A DNA stretch of 5,282 nt from Candidatus Poribacteria bacterium (GCA_009835515.1 VXXH01000471.1:1-5282); one strand, 5' to 3'. Positions 1 through 5,282 are shown, counted from the stretch's first letter. Made by a program: numbers and translations. The notes: generated by a model not told the origin, from the sequence alone.

Positions 1-111
1 CCCAGAAACCGACGACCATTCTTGTGCGAAAGCGGATGAGGATACCAAAACCCAAAACATGGCAATCCAGATGAGAAATCCGGGATTTTTTCTGAAACTT
101 TGAAAATTCAT
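1..111 (-). CDS. Gene E: N-terminus of an exported protein, probably another family member (3' end beyond window)
   Basis: Reading from the ATG at 111 down to base 1 gives 37 open codons with no stop; the rest lies outside the window. The product starts MNFQSFRKNPG, followed by a hydrophobic stretch (FLIWIAMFWVLV) and SSSAFA, an A-x-A signal-peptidase I site, with QEW at the predicted mature start. Immediately afterwards comes SVSG, which matches in position and form the SFSG and MSGK that open the first beta-sandwich domain in genes B and C. The start is supported by AGGAG 8 bases upstream. The first 25 bases spanning the start are almost identical to those of gene A. The signal peptide is seen directly; membership of the beta-sandwich/CTLD family is inferred from the leader, the SVSG motif and the array context. 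Gene E follows A by 34 bases, so it is probably in the same operon. Confidence 0.8.
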   Translation of the reverse strand, partial: MNFQSFRKNPGFLIWIAMFWVLVSSSAFAQEWSSVSG

Positions 112-115
112 ATTA
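91..115 (-). repeat. Leader repeat at the start of gene E
   Basis: These 25 bases cover the start codon and first codons of gene E. They match 1424-1448 at the start of gene A at 24 of 25 positions (difference at 105 versus 1438). The identity runs 4 bases upstream of the ATG, then ends. Confidence 0.75.
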
Positions 116-119
116 AAGG

Positions 120-126
120 CTCCTTT
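120..126 (-). promoter_or_regulatory. Shine-Dalgarno site of gene E
   Basis: AAAGGAG on the minus strand lies 8 bases before the ATG at 111. It fixes the start of the partial gene E and shows that E is translated independently of A, whose stop codon is 34 bases upstream. Confidence 0.75.
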
Positions 127-145
127 TTTCAATGTTGGTAAACTA

Positions 146-1444
146 TCATTCCGCGCCAGTGCGAGAATTGTTAAACACATCTGTCTTTTCAAGGATCGCC
201 ATCTTTGTCATACGCCAGAGTAGATCACCAGGACCGACAGCATGCCATTGTCCATTCAAAAATGTCATAACAGCACTGTCTTTGTCTTCGGATGAAAGCG
301 TGCTGCGCGGAAAACTGTGCTTGGCTCCCCAATTCTCATAGGTGAGCGGTTCACCATTCTGCCAGACCCATTTGCCCTCTCTTTCAGCATCGCTGAGTCC
401 GATCCAATAGAGATGATTTCCGAAGAGTCCTAAAAGCCACTTCTGCTCCGCTTCATCGTTAATAGCGACGAGATGGGCGTCTTCAGCAGCGGCGCGATCT
501 CGCGCATCGTCCAGACTTTTGCATCGAATCTTTATGTAAGCGTGTCCATTTGCAGGGTTTACAGCCCATACGCCGATCTCCGAAAGTGACCGCATCTGCT
601 TAACAGGGGTATGCACGCTTTCAAGGATTGCCTCTTTGAGAAAAGGGGTATGTGTATCCCCAGGCGCGACTGCCTGCCATTTGTCGCCCCACGCAGAGAT
701 GGCGTAATCGTTTATCTCGGTGTTACCACCGTATTGTTCATCTTCTCCCCAGTTGGTGTAGGTAACAGGTTCACCACTGTGCCAGACCCACTGCCCCTCT
801 TCAGCGAAATCGCTGAGCCCAATCCAAAAACTATCTGGATCAAAGACTCCCAGTATCCATGCCTCTTCTGCTGCATCGTTGATGGAAACGAGATAAGCAT
901 TTTCTGCAGCGGCAAGGGTCATTGCATCCATTATATCTGGGCAATAAATCCTTTTGTAAGCATGTCCATTTGTCGGGTTCACTACCCATACCGGCGGTGG
1001 TTCAAGAAACGCTTCTAATGCAGTGAAAACTTTATCAGGGCTCCATCTGTCTGGCAGAACTTGATTCTCACTGAGGGTCAAAAGAAGGTGAACTTGTGGT
1101 TGTCCTTTATGCGAAATAAAAGGCGGTGCCTTCGCGAAACGCCCCTGATATGCAACACCCAGTATATAGAATTCATCAGCATTTCCGTCAAGGGTTTCCA
1201 CAAAGTATCCGGCAGAATCGGTCTGCGTTGTACCGCCTGAATGTCCGAAGCCGCTGCCATCAAAGTCTCTGTCTGCTACCAGAACATATATATTCGCGTT
1301 CACAAGCGGGGTCCCATCCGCAAAGACGACTCGCGCGCGAACCTGCGGACGGTTATCTGTTTGTGCCGTCGTAACAACGTTAAAAGAGAGGACGATAACT
1401 CCGACGAAAACACCAAGTTTTTGTCTGAAACTTTGAAGATTCAT
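146..1444 (-). CDS. Gene A: exported protein with one carboxypeptidase-regulatory-like domain and two C-type-lectin-like domains
   Basis: 432 residues, ATG to TGA. Residues 1-27 form a signal peptide (NLQSFRQK, a hydrophobic run, cleavage near TTA/QTD). Residues 33-125 look like a carboxypeptidase-regulatory-like beta-sandwich (ADGTPLVNAN at 42-51, TDSAGYF at 75-81, GVAYQG at 96-101). CTLD1 spans about 152-277 and CTLD2 about 292-420, exactly 140 residues apart; each has NP.NGHAY, LV.IND, WIGLSD, W.W..GEP.TY.NW and AILE. The four usual CTLD cysteines are missing, and each CTLD has one cysteine (168, 308) after the HAY strand. Unlike B and C it lacks the first beta-sandwich and the long proline linker. 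Its single-base gap from the stop of B, and a poor ribosome site, suggest translational coupling. A binding role (glycan or protein) is inferred from the fold; no catalytic motif is seen. The closest neighbour in sequence is gene C. Confidence 0.9.
   Translation of the reverse strand: MNLQSFRQKLGVFVGVIVLSFNVVTTAQTDNRPQVRARVVFADGTPLVNANIYVLVADRDFDGSGFGHSGGTTQTDSAGYFVETLDGNADEFYILGVAYQGRFAKAPPFISHKGQPQVHLLLTLSENQVLPDRWSPDKVFTALEAFLEPPPVWVVNPTNGHAYKRIYCPDIMDAMTLAAAENAYLVSINDAAEEAWILGVFDPDSFWIGLSDFAEEGQWVWHSGEPVTYTNWGEDEQYGGNTEINDYAISAWGDKWQAVAPGDTHTPFLKEAILESVHTPVKQMRSLSEIGVWAVNPANGHAYIKIRCKSLDDARDRAAAEDAHLVAINDEAEQKWLLGLFGNHLYWIGLSDAEREGKWVWQNGEPLTYENWGAKHSFPRSTLSSEDKDSAVMTFLNGQWHAVGPGDLLWRMTKMAILEKTDVFNNSRTGAE
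185..571 (-). repeat. CTLD2 of gene A (second copy of an internal duplication)
   Basis: This encodes residues 292-420 of gene A. Its end (VMTF..G.W, then WRM...AILEK) resembles the end of gene C's CTLD more than it resembles CTLD1, which ends with FLKEAILE. CTLD2 may therefore keep the original C-terminus, with CTLD1 inserted or duplicated ahead of it. Confidence 0.8.
614..991 (-). repeat. CTLD1 of gene A (first copy of an internal duplication)
   Basis: This encodes residues 152-277 of gene A. It aligns with CTLD2 at a fixed offset of 140 codons from WVVNPTNGHAY through WIGLSD to GEPVTYTNW, after which the loop before GDKW differs in length and sequence. A 22-base stretch around the TYTNW codons is identical to gene C, so this copy is close to the CTLD of C as well as to CTLD2. 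Confidence 0.85.
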
Positions 1445-1448
1445 ATTA
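1424..1448 (-). repeat. Leader repeat at the start of gene A, overlapping the stop of gene B
   Basis: Partner of 91-115. Here the bases upstream of the ATG also supply the TAA stop codon of gene B (1446-1448), so the copied leader forms the B/A junction. Confidence 0.75.
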
Positions 1449-2762
1449 TTCCGATGCGCCAGCGATGAAATTTTCTTTTTCCAGAATCGCTTTCTCGATT
1501 AGATCCGCAACCGGACTCCCTTGACGCACCATCTGCCATTTGCCTGTTCTTCCAATGAGGACAGTGTAGTGCTGATTCACATCGCCGTTTTGACTGTGGG
1601 CAGTGTCTTCAACAATCTTCTGTGGAGACTCCCAGTTGCTGTAAGTGACCGGTTCGCCGTTATCCCAGTCTAAGTTGCCCTCTTTTGTCTTGTCAGTCAG
1701 TCCAATCCAATGACTTTCTCGGCTAAAGGCTTTTAAGTTCCATTCCTGCTCTGTTTCATCATTCAATAGGCTTTTTTGTCCGAAGACTTCAAGGAGCCAA
1801 TGCTGTTCTGCTGCGTCATTGATAGCGACAAGGTACGCGCCTTGCGCTCTTGCTTTCGCTTCTGCCGCCTCGCGGGTCTTGCAATGAATCACTTTGTAGG
1901 CATGTCGGTTGTCGGGGTTGATTGCCCACATCTCTTCACGCTCCCGTTTCCGCGAAGCTTCAGCACTTTGTGGGTCATAGACACGAGGTGGTATCACTAC
2001 CTTCGGTTTGACGGGTGGTTTGGGGGCGGCTAATACTGCCGGTCTAAACACCGGTTTCACCACGGCTTTTGAAGGGGTCTGCTTACTGGGATCATCGCTA
2101 AGTGTCAAGACGAGTCCATCAAGCCGCTGCCCTTCTTCAAGTAAAATTTTCTTGGATTCTGCAAACTGTCCTTGATACGCTACGGTGACGGTGTAGAAAG
2201 CCGGTTCCTCCACGTATTGAACAAAGTAACCATCAGCATCAAGATTTCTTGGACCACTGCTGCTTCTTGTGCGTCTACCGTTTGCGCTACGTTGGTTTAT
2301 CTCAAACTGAACCTCAGCATTGCGAAGTGGAGTGCCGTCCGCGGAAAGAACGCACCCACGAATACGCATCCGAAGACGCACGGTTATCTCTATATCTTTA
2401 ACATCTGCCCCCGGCTCAATCGCAATAGGAAATCTATTGTCGGACCAATGGTGATACTGTTCACAGTAGAAGGTTACGCCCTCAATTTCAACGGCGCGAA
2501 TTTCATACTCAGCCCTATGTACAGGCAATAACATCAGGTTTCTAACGGAAGATGAAGCAACGTCGGTCATTGAGAACGCACCTGTTTCATCCGTCTCGGA
2601 GAGTTGCGGTAGAAGTGCCATGGTGACACCTGAGACAGGGACTCCCGCTTCATCAATCACTCTACCTGAAAAACTTGCCGCTACACTCGGCAGAGATGTT
2701 ACAAGAAAAAGCGCAACACTGCCAACAGAAACTAAAATCAGCGCGAAGTAAGAACGGTGCAT
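1446..2762 (-). CDS. Gene B: exported protein with two carboxypeptidase-regulatory-like domains, proline-rich linker and one C-type-lectin-like domain
   Basis: 438 residues from the ATG at 2762, chosen because GGAGG lies 7 bases upstream and the protein then opens with a clean signal peptide (MHRSYF, hydrophobic to residue 22, cleavage near SVAA/SF). An in-frame ATG at 2816 would add 18 residues ahead of the signal peptide and has no good ribosome site. Residues 30-130 form a first beta-sandwich (FSGRVIDEAG.PVSG), 133-222 a second (RIRGCVLSADGTPL, LDADGYF, VAYQG, then EEGQRLDGLVLTL). Residues 223-262 are rich in Pro, Lys and Val. A basic RKRERE stretch (271-276) precedes the CTLD (278-429) with NRHAYK, LVAINDAAEQ, HWIGL, DNGEPVTYSNW, GKWQ and AILEKENF. 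Cys294 is the cysteine shared by all CTLDs here. A 19-residue tandem duplication sits at 315-352. Gene D is the close paralog. Function is inferred as extracellular binding; the ligand is unknown. Confidence 0.9.
   Translation of the reverse strand: MHRSYFALILVSVGSVALFLVTSLPSVAASFSGRVIDEAGVPVSGVTMALLPQLSETDETGAFSMTDVASSSVRNLMLLPVHRAEYEIRAVEIEGVTFYCEQYHHWSDNRFPIAIEPGADVKDIEITVRLRMRIRGCVLSADGTPLRNAEVQFEINQRSANGRRTRSSSGPRNLDADGYFVQYVEEPAFYTVTVAYQGQFAESKKILLEEGQRLDGLVLTLSDDPSKQTPSKAVVKPVFRPAVLAAPKPPVKPKVVIPPRVYDPQSAEASRKREREEMWAINPDNRHAYKVIHCKTREAAEAKARAQGAYLVAINDAAEQHWLLEVFGQKSLLNDETEQEWNLKAFSRESHWIGLTDKTKEGNLDWDNGEPVTYSNWESPQKIVEDTAHSQNGDVNQHYTVLIGRTGKWQMVRQGSPVADLIEKAILEKENFIAGASE
1707..1820 (-). 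repeat. 19-residue tandem duplication inside the CTLD of gene B
   Basis: Residues 315-333 (NDAAEQHWLLEVFGQKSLL) and 334-352 (NDETEQEWNLKAFSRESHW) align at a 19-codon (57-base) period, sharing ND..EQ.W.L..F. The other CTLDs in the window have this unit once between LV.I and WIGL. At DNA level the copies have drifted considerably, so the event is not recent. Confidence 0.7.
2341..2390 (-). repeat. 50-base near-identical segment, copy in gene B
   Basis: This stretch matches 5161-5210 in gene D at 49 of 50 positions (the one difference is at 2354 versus 5174), while both flanks fall to clearly lower similarity. It encodes EITVRLRMRIRG.VLSAD, the junction between the two beta-sandwich domains. 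The single difference changes Cys (B) to Arg (D). Confidence 0.85.
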
Positions 2763-2769
2763 TCGGATG

Positions 2770-2778
2770 CCTCCTTTT
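2770..2778 (-). promoter_or_regulatory. Shine-Dalgarno site deciding the start of gene B
   Basis: AAAAGGAGG on the minus strand, 7 bases before the ATG at 2762. It is the strongest ribosome site in the window and rules in favour of the shorter start over the upstream in-frame ATG at 2816. Confidence 0.8.
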
Positions 2779-2818
2779 GTGCGGTATGTCAGAAACGTTA
2801 GGACGATGTAAAACATCC

Positions 2819-4324
2819 CTACTCTTCATCAGAAGTTCCCACAACAGGCGCGGTAGACACTAAACCATCTTTTTCAATAATTGCTTCTCGTGCCATTCGC
2901 CAGAAATGGCTTTCCGGACTAATGGACTGCCACTCACCATCTCTAAAAGTCATCACAACATAGTCTTTTTCGGTCTCTGGTTGTCCGTCAGGGAAAACGG
3001 GTTGGGTTGCCCAGTTGGTGTAGGTAACAGGCTCACCGCTGTCCCACTGCCAGGTCCCCTCTTTTTCTACATCGGTAAGTCCAATCCATGTGGAGTGGCT
3101 CCGAAAAATTACCTGCAGCCAGTGCTGTTCGTCTTCGTCGTTGATGGAGACGAGATGCGCTCCTTCTTCAACAGCCTTCTGTTGCGCATCGTGCCAGTCC
3201 TGACACTGAATTTTTTTGTAGGCGTGCCCATTTGCGGGGTTAATGACCCACACGCTTTTCGGTGGTTTGGGTGCTTGCGGTGGGACAACTGCTCGGGCGA
3301 CGACTTTCGGCGGAACCTTAAACTCTTCAACAACAACATTTCCAACACCACCACGGACTTTACCCTTTTCAATCGGACCACCGACACCCACTTTCTGATC
3401 CGTTGGTTGTTCAACATCAGGAGGGTTACCATCAAGTGTTATAACCAGATTCTCTGGTGCCACGCCGTCTTTGAGTAGGAAAGGCCCTGCACCTCCAGAG
3501 AGACCAAGTGTGTTATATTCGGCAGAAAGTGTGTAAAATCCTGGCTCATCTCTGTATTGGGTAAAGTACCCATCAGCGTCGGTAAAAAAGTCTGTACTGT
3601 GGCTGCCACCACTGTTCGGGTTCGTCTCATCTCGTTGACGCATTCTGAGATGTCCATTGGCGTTGACAAGCGGCGTGCCATCTGCATAAACGATTCGCCC
3701 GCGGATTCGCAGCCGCGACTTAACAGTGATCTTGAGGTCTTCAAGCGGCACACCAGGTTTCAGCGCAAACGTGAGACCTTTCATGAAATCAGGAACGTGC
3801 CTTTCACTTTTACTAAAAAAGGTGACTTTCCCGATTTGAATAGAGAGAATCTCCATATCTGGCTCAAGTCTGTCGAGCCGCATCAATTCTTGCGGAATCT
3901 GTTCTCCCTGACGAATTTTCTCAGGGTCAAACTTTTCAATTGCATCCAATGTAGCACTCGAAACAGCGTTTAATTGGACAAGCCCGGGTTGGATGTTAGT
4001 GGCAGTGAAGGTTCCATCTGGATCGGTTTTTACCCGACTCGTGGTCCGTAGCATTCCCGGACCTTCCATACCTTCAGGAGGCACCTGGAATTGGCGAAAA
4101 CCGACTTCTGGTTGCAAATGCCCGTCGTGGAACCGCATAGGTTGAATCGCAAATGTGAACCCTGCAACAGGGTCTCCTTCTGCGTCAACGACTTTGCCCG
4201 ACATGCCGCTCGGTGGTTGTAACGCTGGATTCTCAGGATCTTGTGCCGCTGCAACGCATATTACGGTGAACAAGAGTGTCAATGCTAATACTGTGAGTTT
4301 TTGTGTGGTGTGGGTCCGATCCAT
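2819..4324 (-). CDS. Gene C: exported protein with two carboxypeptidase-regulatory-like domains, proline-rich linker and one C-type-lectin-like domain
   Basis: 501 residues from the ATG at 4324, chosen because AAGGAG lies 8 bases upstream and the signal peptide then follows (MDRTHTTQK, hydrophobic core, cleavage near VAAA/QDP). An in-frame ATG at 4372 would add 16 polar residues. Residues 38-125 form the first beta-sandwich (MSGKVVDAEGDPVAG, later KTDPDGTF and IQPG). Residues 126-200 hold an extension ending FALKPGVPLEDLKITVK. Residues 205-297 form the second beta-sandwich (RIRGRIVYADGTPLVNAN, DADGYF, GFYTL). Residues 300-356 are a linker rich in Gly, Val and Pro. The CTLD spans 358-485 (NGHAYKKIQC, AHLVSIND, TWIGLTD, WQWDSGEPVTYTNW, GQPE, GEWQ, AIIEK). 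Cys374 is the only cysteine of the mature protein. GQPE lies where calcium-binding CTLDs carry EPN or QPD, but WND is replaced by WQS. Longest complete member here; closest in sequence to gene A. Confidence 0.9.
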   Translation of the reverse strand: MDRTHTTQKLTVLALTLLFTVICVAAAQDPENPALQPPSGMSGKVVDAEGDPVAGFTFAIQPMRFHDGHLQPEVGFRQFQVPPEGMEGPGMLRTTSRVKTDPDGTFTATNIQPGLVQLNAVSSATLDAIEKFDPEKIRQGEQIPQELMRLDRLEPDMEILSIQIGKVTFFSKSERHVPDFMKGLTFALKPGVPLEDLKITVKSRLRIRGRIVYADGTPLVNANGHLRMRQRDETNPNSGGSHSTDFFTDADGYFTQYRDEPGFYTLSAEYNTLGLSGGAGPFLLKDGVAPENLVITLDGNPPDVEQPTDQKVGVGGPIEKGKVRGGVGNVVVEEFKVPPKVVARAVVPPQAPKPPKSVWVINPANGHAYKKIQCQDWHDAQQKAVEEGAHLVSINDEDEQHWLQVIFRSHSTWIGLTDVEKEGTWQWDSGEPVTYTNWATQPVFPDGQPETEKDYVVMTFRDGEWQSISPESHFWRMAREAIIEKDGLVSTAPVVGTSDEE

Positions 4325-4332
4325 TTCTCTAT

Positions 4333-4338
4333 CTCCTT
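4333..4338 (-). promoter_or_regulatory. Shine-Dalgarno site deciding the start of gene C
   Basis: AAGGAG on the minus strand, 8 bases before the ATG at 4324, within the 28-base gap after the stop of gene D. It supports this start over the upstream in-frame ATG at 4372, which lies inside gene D. Confidence 0.75.
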
Positions 4339-4352
4339 GTGTGTTGATATGC

Positions 4353-5282
4353 TCAACGCTTTTCGACCTCACCTTCTGGCACAGGCGCGCCGATGATGAA
4401 ATTCTCTTTTTCCAGAATCGCTCGCTCCGTCATACGTATAAGCGGGCTGCCCGGACGTGCCACCTGCCATTTTCCTGTCATTCCGACGAGGACAACGTAA
4501 TTCGGGTTCGCATCGTTGCCTTGAGTGGATTTGGTGAGTTCGGTAGCCGCCTGTGGTGCTATCCAGTTTGTATAGGTGATCGGTTCGCCGTTATCCCACT
4601 GTTGTTTCCCTTCTTTTGAGCCAGCAGTCAGTCCAATCCAGAAGTTTTCTCGTTTTCCAAAGACTTCAAGGAGCCATTCTTGTTCGGCTTTGTCACTGAT
4701 AGTAAGGAGGTGTGCACCTTGAGCGGCTGCTCGTTCCTCTGCCGCTTCACGGGTTTCACAACGGATCATTTTGTAGGCGTGTCGATTGTCGGGGTTGATT
4801 GCCCACATGCCTTCGCGTTCGCGTTTTCGCGCCACCTCAAAACGCGCTGGATCGTGGACGCGAGGCGGAGGGCCTACGACGACCCGATCGGGTTTAGTCG
4901 GTTCAGGTTCACCGCCAAGTTTCAAAACGAGTCCATCCATTCGCTGCCCTTCCTCAAGCAAAATCTCCTCGGATTCCACGGTTTGTCCCTGGTATGTTAT
5001 GGTAACAGTGTAATAGGCAGCACCGTCATCCACGTAGTCCACGAAGTAACCATCGGCATCAAGCGTTCTCGTGCCGCCACCACTACCTCTGCCTCTGTCG
5101 TCTATATCGCGATGTTTGACCATAAGGGTAACTTGTGCATTGTGGAGCGGAGTACCGTCAGCGGAAAGAACGCGCCCACGAATACGCATCCGAAGACGCA
5201 CGGTTATCTCCACGTTTTTAATATCTGTCTCCGGTGCTATGGCGAAATTGAAGCCACCAAAATGCTGCTGGTGTTGATCGAG
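4353..5282 (-). CDS. Gene D: C-terminal 309 residues of a protein with carboxypeptidase-regulatory-like and C-type-lectin-like domains (5' end beyond window)
   Basis: The frame is open to the window edge at 5282, so this is a partial gene. The GTG at 5213 is an internal valine in EITVRLRMR, aligned with Ile124 of gene B, not a start. The first 23 visible residues (LDQHQQHFGGFNFAIAPETD, then IKN) align with the end of the first beta-sandwich of B. Visible residues 34-123 are the second beta-sandwich (IRGRVLSADGTPL, LDADGYF, ITYQGQ, EEGQRMDGLVLKL). A short linker follows (PPPRVHDP), then the basic stretch RKRERE and the CTLD at about 159-292 (NRHAYK, LLTISD, FWIGL, DNGEPITYTNW, GKWQ, AILEKENF). 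Its only visible cysteine (174) is the family-wide one. By comparison with B, roughly 120 residues including a signal peptide should lie outside the window. It is the first gene of the visible operon and the closest paralog of B. Confidence 0.88.
   Translation of the reverse strand, partial: LDQHQQHFGGFNFAIAPETDIKNVEITVRLRMRIRGRVLSADGTPLHNAQVTLMVKHRDIDDRGRGSGGGTRTLDADGYFVDYVDDGAAYYTVTITYQGQTVESEEILLEEGQRMDGLVLKLGGEPEPTKPDRVVVGPPPRVHDPARFEVARKREREGMWAINPDNRHAYKMIRCETREAAEERAAAQGAHLLTISDKAEQEWLLEVFGKRENFWIGLTAGSKEGKQQWDNGEPITYTNWIAPQAATELTKSTQGNDANPNYVVLVGMTGKWQVARPGSPLIRMTERAILEKENFIIGAPVPEGEVEKR
5161..5210 (-). repeat. 50-base near-identical segment, copy in gene D
   Basis: Partner of 2341-2390 in gene B, with 49 of 50 bases identical and an abrupt fall in similarity on both sides. 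Synonymous positions are conserved too, which suggests a conversion tract rather than protein-level constraint alone. Confidence 0.85.

Noticed and set aside
112..145. Terminator or promoter between A and E
   Set aside because: The 34-base gap has a T-run on the plus strand (A-run on the transcript) but no hairpin, and it is mostly the ribosome site of E.
2763..2816. Longer start for gene B at the ATG at 2816
   Set aside because: It would put 18 residues before the signal peptide, and the strong GGAGG lies between it and the ATG at 2762.
2906..3478. Plus-strand open frame of 190 codons, and other plus-strand frames such as 3557-3973, 611-1018 and 4155-4619
   Set aside because: They lie antisense to well-supported CTLD or beta-sandwich coding sequence, have no good ribosome sites and no recognisable domains; similar antisense frames recur at equivalent positions because the paralogs share sequence.
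4253..4264. Possible lipoprotein cysteine in the gene C signal peptide (TVIC)
   Set aside because: Isoleucine before the cysteine does not fit a lipobox, and an ordinary A-x-A cleavage site follows.
4325..4372. Longer start for gene C at the ATG at 4372, overlapping gene D
   Set aside because: It adds polar residues before the signal peptide, and AAGGAG directly precedes the ATG at 4324.
185..4620. Diversity-generating retroelement acting on the CTLD loops
   Set aside because: CTLD folds are known targets of such elements, but no reverse transcriptase, template repeat or adenine-specific variation is visible, and the loops also differ in length. Genes outside the window were not seen.
5211..5213. 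GTG at 5213 as the start of gene D
   Set aside because: The frame continues open to the window edge, and the upstream residues align with gene B; the GTG is an internal valine.

Overview
The window holds five genes on the minus strand, all pointing the same way and nearly abutting. All five look like members of one family of exported, lectin-like proteins. Reading in the direction of transcription (from the high coordinates down) they are: gene D (5' end cut by the window edge), gene C, gene B, gene A, and the first 37 codons of gene E. Gaps are 28, 56, 1 and 34 bases, and no promoter or terminator is visible between them, so a single transcript is likely. The plus strand carries no convincing gene.

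Each complete protein has an N-terminal signal peptide. Next come one or two beta-sandwich domains of the carboxypeptidase-regulatory-like type (strand, 'ADGTPL.NA', later 'DADGYF', then 'Y.L.V.Y.G'). In B, C and D a proline-rich linker follows. At the C-terminus is a C-type-lectin-like domain (CTLD), recognised by HAYK, LVSIND, WIGL, a W.W..GEP.TYTNW block, a later G.W strand and a closing AILEK strand. B and C have two beta-sandwiches plus one CTLD; A has one beta-sandwich plus two CTLDs 140 residues apart; D shows the end of its first beta-sandwich, then the second and one CTLD. No membrane anchor or recognisable C-terminal sorting signal follows the CTLDs, so the proteins are probably released to the periplasm or outside. 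They may bind glycans, proteins or surfaces, but the ligand cannot be read from the sequence.

The paralogs pair up: B resembles D, and A resembles C. This suggests an ancestral two-gene unit (B/D-type followed by A/C-type) duplicated in tandem, after which A was remodelled. E starts with nearly the same leader as A. Unusual features are the loss of all the usual CTLD disulfide cysteines combined with one new invariant cysteine per CTLD, a 50-base stretch shared almost perfectly by B and D, and a 19-residue tandem duplication inside the CTLD of B.

The organism is a bacterium: Shine-Dalgarno sites AGGAG/GGAGG lie 7-8 bases before the starts of B, C and E. Base composition is moderate. Expanded families of secreted proteins joining carboxypeptidase-regulatory-like and lectin-like domains are reminiscent of uncultivated, often host- or particle-associated lineages such as Candidatus Poribacteria, but that assignment is from memory and weak.
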